Source: Rusavskia elegans
Lineage: Eukaryota > Ascomycota > Lecanoromycetes > Teloschistales > Teloschistaceae
Length of the DNA: 64,000 nucleotides
Direction: 5' to 3'
Assembly (NCBI GenBank): GCA_011316305.1
Contig: SAUG01000025.1
Span: 186,001 to 250,000, forward strand
In this document: positions 54,180 to 64,000 of the stretch, one piece after another
Layout: every line of letters starts with the position of its first letter
Position numbering within the stretch: the stretch's first letter is position 1
Notes under the pieces: generated by a model
What the model saw: only the letters and a program-made list of their open reading frames with translations
What the model was told of the DNA's origin: nothing
Database searches by the model: none
Made by a program: the position numbers and the translations under genes

Positions 54180-54536
54180 TCACCAAAACCTCCTCAACCA
54201 CCCTTTCCTCCTCCCCCTCATTTCCGACACCCTCTTATTCTTTCCCCCCTTGCCCCCTCCGTTACCCAGCAGCCCCTCTCGCTCACAATCCCCATCATCA
54301 ACTTCCCCTATCGCTTCCAATTTCATTCTCTTATCGTCTTCATCCTCCACGATATCATCGTGATTCGTTGGCGCCTGCGCCAGCAAAGCTTTGAAGCGAC
54401 ATTCACGACACAGTTCCGGCACCACGGTGCGGGTTTCGGATAGTTTGCAGGAGGGGGTGAAGGGGTGGGCGCAGCTGCCGGATTGGACGGTCCAGATGTG
54501 CGTGCAGGAGAAGGTCCAGGCGGTTAGCCAGCACAT
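54180..54536 (-). CDS. Small cysteine-containing hypothetical protein
   Basis: 118 residues from the ATG at 54536. It starts MCWLTAWTFSCTHIW, with cysteines and histidines at SGSCAHPF, PSCKLSE and LCRECRFKALL. A middle acidic part (DDIVEDEDDKRM) and a basic end (KGGKNKRVSEMRGRRKGWL) follow. The spaced C/H residues (CTH, CAH, C, CREC) resemble a small zinc-binding module seen in short Pezizomycotina hypothetical proteins that begin MCWL/MCxxxxxxYxC. This is a recollection of a pattern, not an identification. The frame continues upstream into low-complexity Gln/Thr/Asn/Pro codons that look like 5' UTR. Confidence 0.45.
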   Translation of the reverse strand: MCWLTAWTFSCTHIWTVQSGSCAHPFTPSCKLSETRTVVPELCRECRFKALLAQAPTNHDDIVEDEDDKRMKLEAIGEVDDGDCEREGLLGNGGGKGGKNKRVSEMRGRRKGWLRRFW

Positions 54537-55961
54537 TTTTGGGGGTTGGTGGGGGTGAGGGAGGTGGTGTGGTGAAGGGAGAGGGTTTGGGAGGGTGTGA
54601 TGGGGTGGGACAAAGATTGATTGGAATGAGTCTTGGTGTGGTTGAAATTGTGTGTTTGCTTGCTTATTGTTGGTTTGGGTTTGGGTTCTGGTTTGGGAGG
54701 CATGGTTGAGGTGGAGGTTGAGGTTTTGGAAGGGTGGGTTGGGGACAAAGAATTGGGATTGAAAGAGTGATGGGACAATGGAGGTGGATGCATCGTATAT
54801 CTCAAGGAGAATGCTGACGGAGTACAAAGACAGCAAGCACGTTGGGGAGGAATGGTGTCTGCCAATAATGAATGTGTAGGATAGAGACGTCTGGCATAGA
54901 AGGTTGGACTGAAGACATAGTGAGGGATATAGGGAAAGCAAGGGAATATAGTAGAGAAGGTCGTTATGGAAAGCACTTTTCGACCCGCATTTAGATGACC
55001 AGATGGAGACGAGATACTGAGTAGTCCAAGGCATACAATTGAGGTTTTCACTTGCAACAGCATCCTTGGACGCAACTTCGCCCTCGAAGCAGAAGCTCAT
55101 TTGCTGTTGCCAAGTCACAATTTGCGCTTAGCTATGAAGCACGAAGACGAAGTGAAGCGCTTCGCTTCATGGATGGTGAGCAGAGGCAGTTTGTAGCGGG
55201 ACTTGCCACACTCTCTCCCAACTCCCATCGCTCTTGCCGACTTTCTTCCGTCTTGGGCTCTTGGCAGTGAGATGAACCTCAAGTCCTCAACTCACGCAGC
55301 TCACCTTCTCACCTCACCTCTTCTCACTACCCCGAGCTTTCTCAAGGCTTTTCCAGCTGCCATTGACCTTTACACCACCGCACTTTGTCAACAATGAGTG
55401 TGTGCCCAAGCAATGGCAGCCAGAGTCAGGTGCCTGGTTTGCTGTCCCCCTCGAGCGATCTCCGACGATACCATCAGAGTCCGTGGCCGCCTCAGAGAAA
55501 CAGGATCCCGGCGATCCTGTTGGAATAATGCTTGTCTCTGAGTATGTTGGTAACAAGGCAGTGTGCACCTATCTTGCAGCTCCTGAACTCCAATCACGAG
55601 ACGAACATTGCACAATGTCGACATCGGTTGCTGTACCTGAAGCAGTATCAGAACGCTGCTCAAGAACCCCTGTGAGGATTGACGATAGTCTCACCGATCG
55701 ACTTGGACGATGTGGGTGATCATTAGAGAAGCCTCTTCCATTGGTCAACCAGGGGACCTGCCAGCAATGTCTTGCGCAATGATGCGACCAATAGGAGTTG
55801 GCGCAAAGGAACATGATATCAGCAACAATGAGGTAGGTCATTTGTTATCCAACACTTTCAACTCTGTTGGCCTTCCATCATTTCAAAAGCGTCTGGGCTT
55901 CTTCGTCAAGATACCTTCATCTCTCTTGAGCTTGCTTCTCGCCTGGAACGCAACTTCTAAC
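54537..55961. promoter_or_regulatory. Divergent upstream region, small Cys gene and helicase
   Basis: 1.4 kb. The minus side begins with a T/G-rich, CA-repeat-like stretch (about 54,540-54,720). A 118-codon plus frame ends at 55719 and short ATG frames occur near 55396; these could be upstream frames in a long leader of the helicase mRNA. No supported gene. Confidence 0.4.
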
Positions 55962-58900
55962 ATGGCCGAGGGTTCCTTACTCGTGGATCTCCTCTCTGTG
56001 ATCCAGGAACCCGGAGAGGCAGCCTATCGACAAGCATGCACCCATGTTATCAGCAACCCCCGCAGCCTCTTGGACCTGGTCCAAAATGACTCAAGCATTG
56101 TGTACTATCTGACCTACAATAGTCATCGATTCATCAAGCTTTTTGGCCGCATCTTTTCGGAACGCAACAAGCGTCAGCATATTCATCTCGCATCTGCTAC
56201 TTCAGTCCTCCTCACCCGGATCGTCTCGATTTTGAACAAGACCAATGCCGAATTGCTGGCCAATGTCATTTCTCCTGTCCTTGGAGCCTGTTTGAAGTCT
56301 GGTTCGCGTGAGGGACGAGGACTGGCTACTACGCTTGTCCAACATGATAATCTTGTGGAGCGACTGATCAATAACACCTTCGGGGCACAAGCCATCTCCT
56401 CCTGGACTCGCTGTCCAGTCATAAGCCAGCAGGACATAACCACATTACGCTCCTGGGCGGACAAGCTTGCAAACTTGGTCACGTATTGCGCGACAGATCA
56501 TCACAGGAGTGAAGAGCTCGGTCACTGGGTAGGCTTGAAGTACCTAACAAGATCTCTCCAGCGAGCGGAGCGAACCCAGGAGATCTCCTATAATTGCCCT
56601 CTGTCAATACCTGCTCCAGATAGGGACCTCCTTAGACAATTCGACTTAGCCATTCCCGAGTCGACACGGAAGCTTTCCGAGACCATCGAGAAGCTCGAGA
56701 ACGGAAAGACAGTTGCAATACTACAAGCCTTTGCGACGTCATTCCCTTGCAACCTGTGTAGAGAGACCTTGCGCCGCGGAGCCCCAATAACATTCAACAA
56801 TACCGCATCTGCCCATTCTCGGAGCTTCAAGATGCCCCTATTTGGTATGGAAGTCTTCGGCCAGAACGTGGGGCACTGGGAGGTACTTCTATCATCGCCA
56901 GCTCTTTCTAACCTGCTGAGTCGACCACAATCGAGGACTTTGGCCAAAATCAAAGAAAACCTATCTGCATTAGCCAAAGGAATCGAGCATAAGGTAGCAT
57001 TGGCCGGTACTGGATCAACACGGCAGCTTCTGAAAGTGCCCCTTTCCATAACCCAATGTGGCACCAACATCTTCATCGTATGGCAGGTCGACGTAGACGT
57101 GCCATACGAAACGGGAATTCCCAGCCAGGTCATCAGAGTGTGGGACATTGTCCAAGCTGGCGAAATCGATAGACTTTTGGAGCACGTGGCCGTCGTTCAG
57201 TCTGCCTGGACGGTGGAAACAGTCAATCGCTGCCGCCAAGGGCAATACTCAAACGCCAAAGAGAGAGCACCACAGATCTACCCCCAAACTATCACTGGCG
57301 AAGATTTAGTGGATTTTCGGAAGCATCTTGGATTGGATGTCCGGTCTAAGGATCAGTACTTCTACAATCTGATTGGCAAATTCTATCCGTTCACCGAGTC
57401 ATTCTTCCGACCTCGCGATGACAGCCATATGTCTTTGGAATATCCATACAAGCTTTCACTTCACGAGAAAGAGATAGTGTGCCATTCGGATACTTCTACC
57501 ATCATACTTGGCCGCAGTGGGACTGGTAAGACAACATGTCTCGTGTGGAAGTTGATTGGCAAGCATCTAGCCAGCAAAGGTATCGGACAAGACAGACCCT
57601 TGAGACAGGTCCTGCTCACAAGATCCTTGCAGCTTGCAGATAAGATCCGTCATGATGTTCGTAGGATTCTGGAGACTCTCTTACCGGGATCGATCAGTGG
57701 CGCAGAACTTCATGAGATGGCGACCCACGCTGCCACAGACCGTACGTTTATCAACCCACCCGATGCTTTGTATCCATACGTCTGTACCTTCGAAGAACTT
57801 CTACAACGGGTGGAGAATACCATTTCAGTTGTCCATGCTCCAGAGACCCAGCAGCCCTGTTCCAATCAGCTACCGCGAGATGGGTTACAGAATGACATTA
57901 ACCAAGGCAAAGCCAAAGAAACCCGCGAAGACTGCGTAGATTTCCCAAAGTTCAGGGAAGAATACTGGCCGATATTAGCCCGCGAAAATGAGCAAAGACT
58001 GCCCATCTCTTTAGTATTTGCAGAAATCATGGGTGTTATTAAAGGATCAAGTGCCTCAGCGCTTTCTCTGGGTCCACTCACTTGTGAGGAATATCTGCAG
58101 CAAAGCAGCCGCATCGCCCCCGCGTTTGCCGCCGAGACAGATAGGCTCGCCCTCTATAAGCTTTTTGGCCGGTATGAGAGTCTCAAGCTCGAGCGGGCTG
58201 AAGTAGATTATGTGGACCGAGTACTCGATGTTTTCAGAGCTCTCGACAAGACACCGGTATTGAAACAAATCCTGCGGGCTGCGCTAGACGAAATCTACGT
58301 CGACGAAGTGCAGGATCAGCGCTCGGTCGATCTCGGATTGCTTCTGACTTTGATCAGTGACGGTCGATGCTTTCATGTGGCGGGGGACACCGCGCAGGCG
58401 ATCTCCCAGGAGTCAAATTTTCGCTTCGAAGATCTTAAAGCTATGATACACAGTCACTTCGCAGATGGTCGTGATACAGGCAAGAAGGGGTCGAATCGCC
58501 CCCAGACATTCGAGCTCGGTCTCAATTATCGATCTCACGACGGAATTGTGAGGCTGGGCTCCTTTGTCATGGGACTCCTCTGGAAGACCTTCCCAGAGAC
58601 CGTGGACAAACTCCAGCCAGAAGAAGGCCTGCTCCCCGGTCCGGTCCCGGTTCTGTTCCTTGGCTGCGAGCCGGACATCTTAGCCAAGATCAGCACTGAA
58701 GGATCTACATCTACAGTTGACAAGATAAAGTTTGGTGCTGAGCAGGTTGTTTTAGTACGGGACGAAGAATCGAAGGCTCGACTGAAGGACTCCATTGGTA
58801 GTATCGCGTTGATACTCACGATCCGTCAAAGTAAGGGGATGGAGTTTGACGATGTCGTTTTATTCGACTTTTTTACATCCTGTCAGGAGCCGGATGGATG

Positions 58901-61900
58901 GAGAAGTTTGTCTGACGCGGTGAGTAGCTCATCAGGGAAGTTCGACTCGCGGAGATACGTAGCCATCTGCAACGAGCTTAAGTCACTTTACGTCGCTGTG
59001 ACAAGAGCACGGAACAAGCTTTTCATGATGGAGACTGCCAGCGAGAGGCGTCTGTCACCAATTGTCCGATTGCTAACTCAATGCACACCAAAATCTATCA
59101 CTCGGCTCATCAAACGCGATGATTATGAGTTCGCTCAGAATCTTCAACTGCTTCGGCCAGATAGGTTAACCGACCCCAAGCGTTGGACCGAAAGAGGCTC
59201 AAACCTCATGTCAGACGGACATTACCGTGAGGCGCTACATTGTTTTGAGCAGGCGGATTACAGACCAGGCATGAAGCTCGTGACAGCCAGGATCCAACAA
59301 GCGGAAGGTAGCGCTTGCCTTGCAAGAAATGATCAGGTTGGCGCTATGAAAGCATTCGAAGCTTCAATAGCTTTATTCCTTGAAGTTCACCAGACCGAAG
59401 ATGCTGTGCGAATTTGCCGCAAGATGGGCTGGCTCGAGCGCGCTGCTGGTGAGCCGCTCCGACCAGCCGTTATGATTTGAGTACTGAAGACATTCCAGGG
59501 CTTTGGCTTGACCAACAAGAGTATCACAAGGCTGCTAGACTCTTCAACGATGCTTACCTTCACCTCCGAGCTGCAGAGTGTTATGAGAACGTGCAAATGT
59601 ACAGTGAAGCTGCTGAAGTCCTCTGGAGGGGCCAAAATTTTGACAACCTTGTTTGTTGTCTGGTCCAGTAAGTGTACTGGTCTCGCGGATCGTTACGAGC
59701 GCTCACAGCTTGTAGCAATCGTGAAAAATTTCCAGTATCAGTCCTTCAGACATACGTTTCCCTCTGCAAGATCCCTCTGAAGCAGAAGAAGCTCAGTACA
59801 GCCAATCGAAAAGAGGTCATATCTCTTTTGGGGCCGTCCAAGGAGCGCGAAGAACTGCTGACGCGATATGAGATTTATGATGTACTGGAAGAGCTTCTTC
59901 TGGAAGAGAAGAGGTTCAGTGACTTGTTTCGCCTGAGATGTGATCTTGGCAACTTGGACGGTGCCCTTGAGCTCGTATTACGAGGGGGGAAAGCTGAGCC
60001 GTCGGTGGGCTCAGAAGAAGAAGTTCAACGGCTGGTCGACTACGCGGTGACTGGCAAACTTGTGGACAACGCTAGACGCCGAAAGAGGGTGTCTGACAAG
60101 ATCTTGGTCGATCTCAAGAAATTGCCTACGCACGGACAGCAGAAACGCATTCTAGAGTGGTCATCGGCAATAAATTGCTTGAAGGATGAAGGCCCGTCGT
60201 CATATCTAAAACTCGGGCAAATGGATGATCTCGTGATGAAGCTAGTCATTTCATTACTGGTAACTACTCGAAAGAACACTACTGTGCTTATATACTGATG
60301 TCTGTATTAGGTCCTTGATTCAGACTCACTGAGAAGCATATCTTCGTTCGACGTCCTCTTGTCGACGACACTACAGCAAGCCATCGCCGTTGTCAAGGAC
60401 ATCTTGATTGGGGAGGTAGAACAGGCGTCAAGGGCAATACTTACTGTGTGCGGGGTCTGGAAGACGGGAAATTCGCATCGACCATATGTCGTCCAAGCCT
60501 GGTCACCACTCTCGAAAGTGGTTCCTCTGACGGCCTCTGACGGTATCGTCTCTGCGGCGAGAGCATGGGTAGTGGTGAGATTTAGCAAAGCACTAAGTGC
60601 TCTACACGATACCTCGAAACATCTTTGGAAATCAGCGTCGCCGCTGAGGTGCGCCCAGTTCTTGAATGGTCCGCAAATCGGTATCCATTATGTCCCAAAT
60701 GCTAATCTTGACCAGGACGTTGCCCCCGTAACCAAAATTGCCCATGGAAGCATCAATATGTTACTCCAGAACTTTGCTCCACAACGGCGAAGGTGAGCTT
60801 CTATGACGCTTGACAGTGAAGATCTAACACCATCGCTAGCACCTCCTGTCCCTAAACTCCATCTTTTGCGGTCTAACGACGCTGTACAATCGCCGAGTCA
60901 TGGATGAAGGTTTCCAGGGTTCATTCTTGAAAATGAGTACGTCCCTGATCACCATGCATTCTTATAGCCAGGATTGAGAAATTTATAGGACGATCGTGGC
61001 AAGAGTATCTCATCCGCACCCTTACCTGGGTGTCTGCCTTCGAGCAAGACGAGGCGACAACGAACAGTCTTCTAGTCCGGTTCCGCTACGACGAAGCCTT
61101 GTCTAATGTAGCGTCTGGCCTCGAAGCATTACTCTTCTTTCGCCTCAAACGTGAATGGACAGAGAGAAATAGGTATTCCTCTTTGGTCGAGCAACTGCAA
61201 CTAGCGACCGCACTAGGTAAGTCGATTGAGGTTTATATACTTGGCCTTCTTCCAATAACTTATACGTCGCACGTCTAGGTGTCGAAGGTCGCTTCTTTCG
61301 AGCTTTCTCGTATATCACGTACTCGGAGAACCAAGGTAGATGGATTCGGGAGCAACTCAGCTTGCTGAAAAAACTAGAAAGAGATGCAATTGAGATGAAT
61401 GCCCCAGCCTTTGTGGGTCGCCCAGCTTTCGATCGGTTGGACTTGTACTAACGTGAACCCCCAGCACGGCAATATCACCAACCTTCGATTCATGTTAAAC
61501 CGGATGGAACTCGACGGCTTTTCGGCATTCCACTCGGTAACATCAACGTTCGAATTTTTGGCAACCTATCTGGTACGATTCAATTACAAGGAAGAAAGTA
61601 GCTGATAGGTACTGACACATACTACTTAGACTCTCCGAGTATGTGGCAATGACTTTGTGATCCCTCGTTCGTGGCTGTATCTGCACGTACCACGTCTCTA
61701 TGAGATTGTCGGCTCGAAGCAGGTACCTGCAATCGCCACCATCGCCCACCGATCCATGTATCAAGGATGCTTCCTCGCCCTTATCCAGACTTTTTGCGAT
61801 GTCCTGCGATGGTTAGACAATGCCGTTTTACTGAACCACAAGTTCCAAACCGGCAAGTCGGACTATTCCATGTCACTTATCCAGCCGCGGAACGCCGAGC

Positions 61901-62834
61901 TGCTAGCTGTTTCGCTCCTTAATCTTATGCTCAGTGCCATTGGGAACGGAGCTTTACCAGGGTTCCAGAACTCTGTGGATGAAGTCGCACTGGTAAGACC
62001 CTCAGCTTCATCTCATGAAATCAACTCGCTCACGGTAAGTACCAGGTACTCGACTCGAAGAGTGTTAGGCAAGGCCACCTTCATTACTCAGGCGGAGTGG
62101 TGTCGGTTTGCCAGCAACTCGCACGATCCTACAGCAAATATCAAGGCAAGAATCCACTCATCATCGTCGACCGAGGCCCGGTGTCGAATCTTCAAAATGT
62201 CAACAACATACAGAGAATGTCAATAGCTCAAGTCTTAGCTTTGGAATCGCGTTTTCGTCCTGCTCAGCTATCTTCTCAAAGGCTACCGCAGCCCAGCCTC
62301 GCGCCCAGCGAAGAATTCACGACTGAGGACATCGAGGAGATCAAGAAGATCCAGCTTTGGTGGCGGGCTCGCCAATACCTCCAGCAATCCCTGATGAAGC
62401 AAGTCAAAGATTGGCAACTTTCGCATTTCAAAACTTTGATGGCTACATGCCCTACCGGGATTCTTCGCTCAGGCTTGCGCTTCTTCTACGTCAGCCGTGG
62501 CTTCGAGATCCTATCTGAGCTCGCCAAGGCCAATGATCGCCTTGCTTCGACACACACCTCCATCATGTCAGCGTGTGAGGTCATGACCGAGGCTTCCGTG
62601 TATGAGGAGCTTGACCGAGCCCTCACGAAAACCGTCGAAATTGAACGATCGTTGGATTTCATAGCGGGTGCTGTATCCGACTCAAAGCTTCAGACTATCA
62701 TCAAAGACCGCGAGTTTTCAAAAATTCGCCTCAAATTCGACGAGGTGGACCTTGTCATCAGACAGGCCCATCAGGATTTCGAGGAGATCGAGGTGGTCTT
62801 GAAGGAAGCCTACAAGTCTGCTGCACTGTCATAA
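55962..62834 (+). CDS. TRANK1-like superfamily 1 (UvrD-type) helicase, very large
   Basis: Ten exons, starting at ATG 55962: 55962-59448, 59499-59667, 59716-60259, 60311-60792, 60840-60936, 60989-61216, 61279-61412, 61465-61572, 61630-62038 and 62092-62834, about 2,100 residues. The ATG at 55710 in the same frame is an alternative start. Walker A is LGRSGTGKTTC (near residue 517), Walker B YVDEVQDQ (near 779), then LGLNYRSHDGIV, LTIRQSKGMEFDDVVLFD and LYVAVTRARNKLF, the ordered motifs of a UvrD/PcrA helicase. TPR-like repeats follow (YREALHCFEQADY, EYHKAARLFNDAYLHLRAAECYE). The long helical C-terminus includes an IQ-like IKKIQLWWRARQYLQ. This is the plan of TRANK1 proteins, whose role in fungi is unknown. 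The exon 4/5 junction (60792/60840) is off by one base in any simple splice, so that step is uncertain. Confidence 0.8.
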
Positions 62835-64000
62835 GGGAGTATCTCATGTAAAATGTTGGGAGTAGTGCTGTGTACACGCCACAAGCGGAGGAAAGCTTCT
62901 GAACAAATGTCTTGTACTCCCACAATGTCAATCCAGTTTGACATCCTATTCCCTAACTTCAAACATGTGTTGTGTCAAGTAAAGCGTCGTGGTCTCATGG
63001 CTCTGGTTGGTTGTCAAAGCCTAGACACCTGAAGTTCAAGAAAGAGCATCTCCCTTAACTGCTTACGGTTTACCGGCTAAGCCTTAGGAGAACGAATAGC
63101 TTTACTAAGGTCTCGAAGAGATATAGTGTGTCCATTCATCTCTCCATCCAAACCAACAACCTAGACTCCTCCCACCTTCAATCCCCATTCCCCCCTCTTC
63201 TATCTCCTAGGAAGAAAAACACCCCACACCACTCAAACGCAGAACCACACACACCACCAAACCCTATCCTCCCTTCGCATCCCCGCAACCTCCATCGCAC
63301 ATCTTCCACTAGACGCGATATCGAAGATCCCTATCCCGTCGTATATAAATCACATATACCATACCCTACCATACCATCCAATCATACATATTCTAGCTCT
63401 CTGACACTTTTTTTAGATAATATTTGTTTTGGTGCGCGGAGCTGCTGATATCAGGTAGATGGCTGCGGATCTCAAAGGCGGATGTTGCGTATAGTTGGTT
63501 TTAGGGAGGTGGAAGGTAGAGGGGGAAAAATAGTTGGGGAGGGGGGAAACACGTTTCGTTAGAGTTTTGTTTGGTGGAGGGTAGATGGGAGGACAGACAG
63601 GCAGGCAGGGGTGATGATAGATGATATTACGGCGAGCGTGAGAATGGAGGGGATAGAGGGGAAATAGATTGAGTTGGTCTCGGGCGGTTTGCGTTGCTTA
63701 TATGGATATATGTAAGAGGTCCTAACAATGTGCCCTGAAACAAGAGAAAAAGCGCGAGAAGGTCGGTAGTCTGAGCCGATATATGAGATTACAGAGGGAA
63801 AGAGAGAGATTTGAAGTGGCTTTTCGCTTGGGGCCCGGAATTATCGAACAGGCGTGGGTGAAGTGGATACCTGCACGGCGCTTCACACCATAGGTACGTA
63901 CCCCTTTTGGGTTGAGTTCTGAACCCGCGGGGTTTTTTGATTGGTGGCGATCTTGTGGAGTTGCTGAGCATTTCTGCGCACTCCTCTCTCTTGCGTCTAT
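62835..64000. other. Gene-free right end of window
   Basis: 1.17 kb with no supported gene. It contains a strongly pyrimidine-rich stretch (about 63,130-63,300), an ATACC/ATACCATACC-like repeat near 63,350-63,390, and G-rich purine runs (63,500-63,680). It may include the promoter of a gene beyond the edge. Confidence 0.4.

Noticed and set aside
55363..55719. 118-codon plus frame before the helicase
   Set aside because: It lacks an ATG near its start and shows no domain. More likely part of a 5' leader.
63128..63448. 106-codon plus frame near the right end
   Set aside because: Starts at GTG in pyrimidine-rich low-complexity DNA. The Pro/His/Ser composition is that of a leader region.

Overview
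The window reads as nuclear DNA of a filamentous ascomycete (Pezizomycotina). The coding sequences are close to familiar Pezizomycotina proteins. Introns are short (about 45-110 bp), GT-AG, often with a CTRAC-type branch site. One transposon copy shows the TpA-rich decay left by RIP. The class cannot be fixed from the sequence alone; Dothideomycetes, Eurotiomycetes and Lecanoromycetes all remain possible. No tRNA, rRNA or CRISPR was seen.

Layout. 1-4.2 kb: the start of sec18 (NSF), a CIR-N/LENG1-type splicing-related protein, and an FMO-like flavoprotein. 5.6-6.1 kb: a cysteine-rich small secreted protein in otherwise gene-poor DNA. 7.4-12.9 kb: a Ctr copper transporter, the carnitine/acylcarnitine carrier AcuH, the E2 enzyme Rad6, and a mitochondrial-type acetyl-CoA acetyltransferase. 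13.4-14.5 kb: a one-pass membrane protein. 14.76-18.05 kb: a complete hAT transposon with 23-bp perfect inverted repeats and an 8-bp target duplication, its interior destroyed by RIP. 18.5-29 kb: kinesin-1 (KinA), a broken membrane-protein gene, an FSH-type hydrolase, allantoicase, and an ankyrin-plus-dilute-domain protein. 29.6-37 kb: an M13 (neprilysin-like) metallopeptidase, a second secreted cysteine-rich protein, and a large protein that I read as a divergent ubiquitin-specific protease. 37.9-45.9 kb: Cdc45, then a P450, a small unknown gene and a UbiA prenyltransferase, then a CCDC124 homologue. 46-54.5 kb: Gpi8, a histidine-phosphatase-superfamily protein, a membrane-anchored proline/serine-rich protein, and a small cysteine-rich protein. 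56-62.8 kb: a very large TRANK1-like SF1 helicase.

Most genes are unrelated housekeeping genes with no operon logic. AcuH and the thiolase both belong to acyl/acetyl unit metabolism. Sec18 and Gpi8 are secretory-pathway genes, and Cdc45 and Rad6 are replication/repair genes. The only arrangement that looks functional is the P450/UbiA pair, a possible minimal prenylated-metabolite locus wedged between housekeeping genes. The items most worth a second look are the divergent USP-like protein, the P450-UbiA locus, the hAT element with spared ends and ruined interior, and the TRANK1-like helicase.

All gene models were joined by hand from reading frames, splice sites and remembered family motifs. 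No alignment or search was run.
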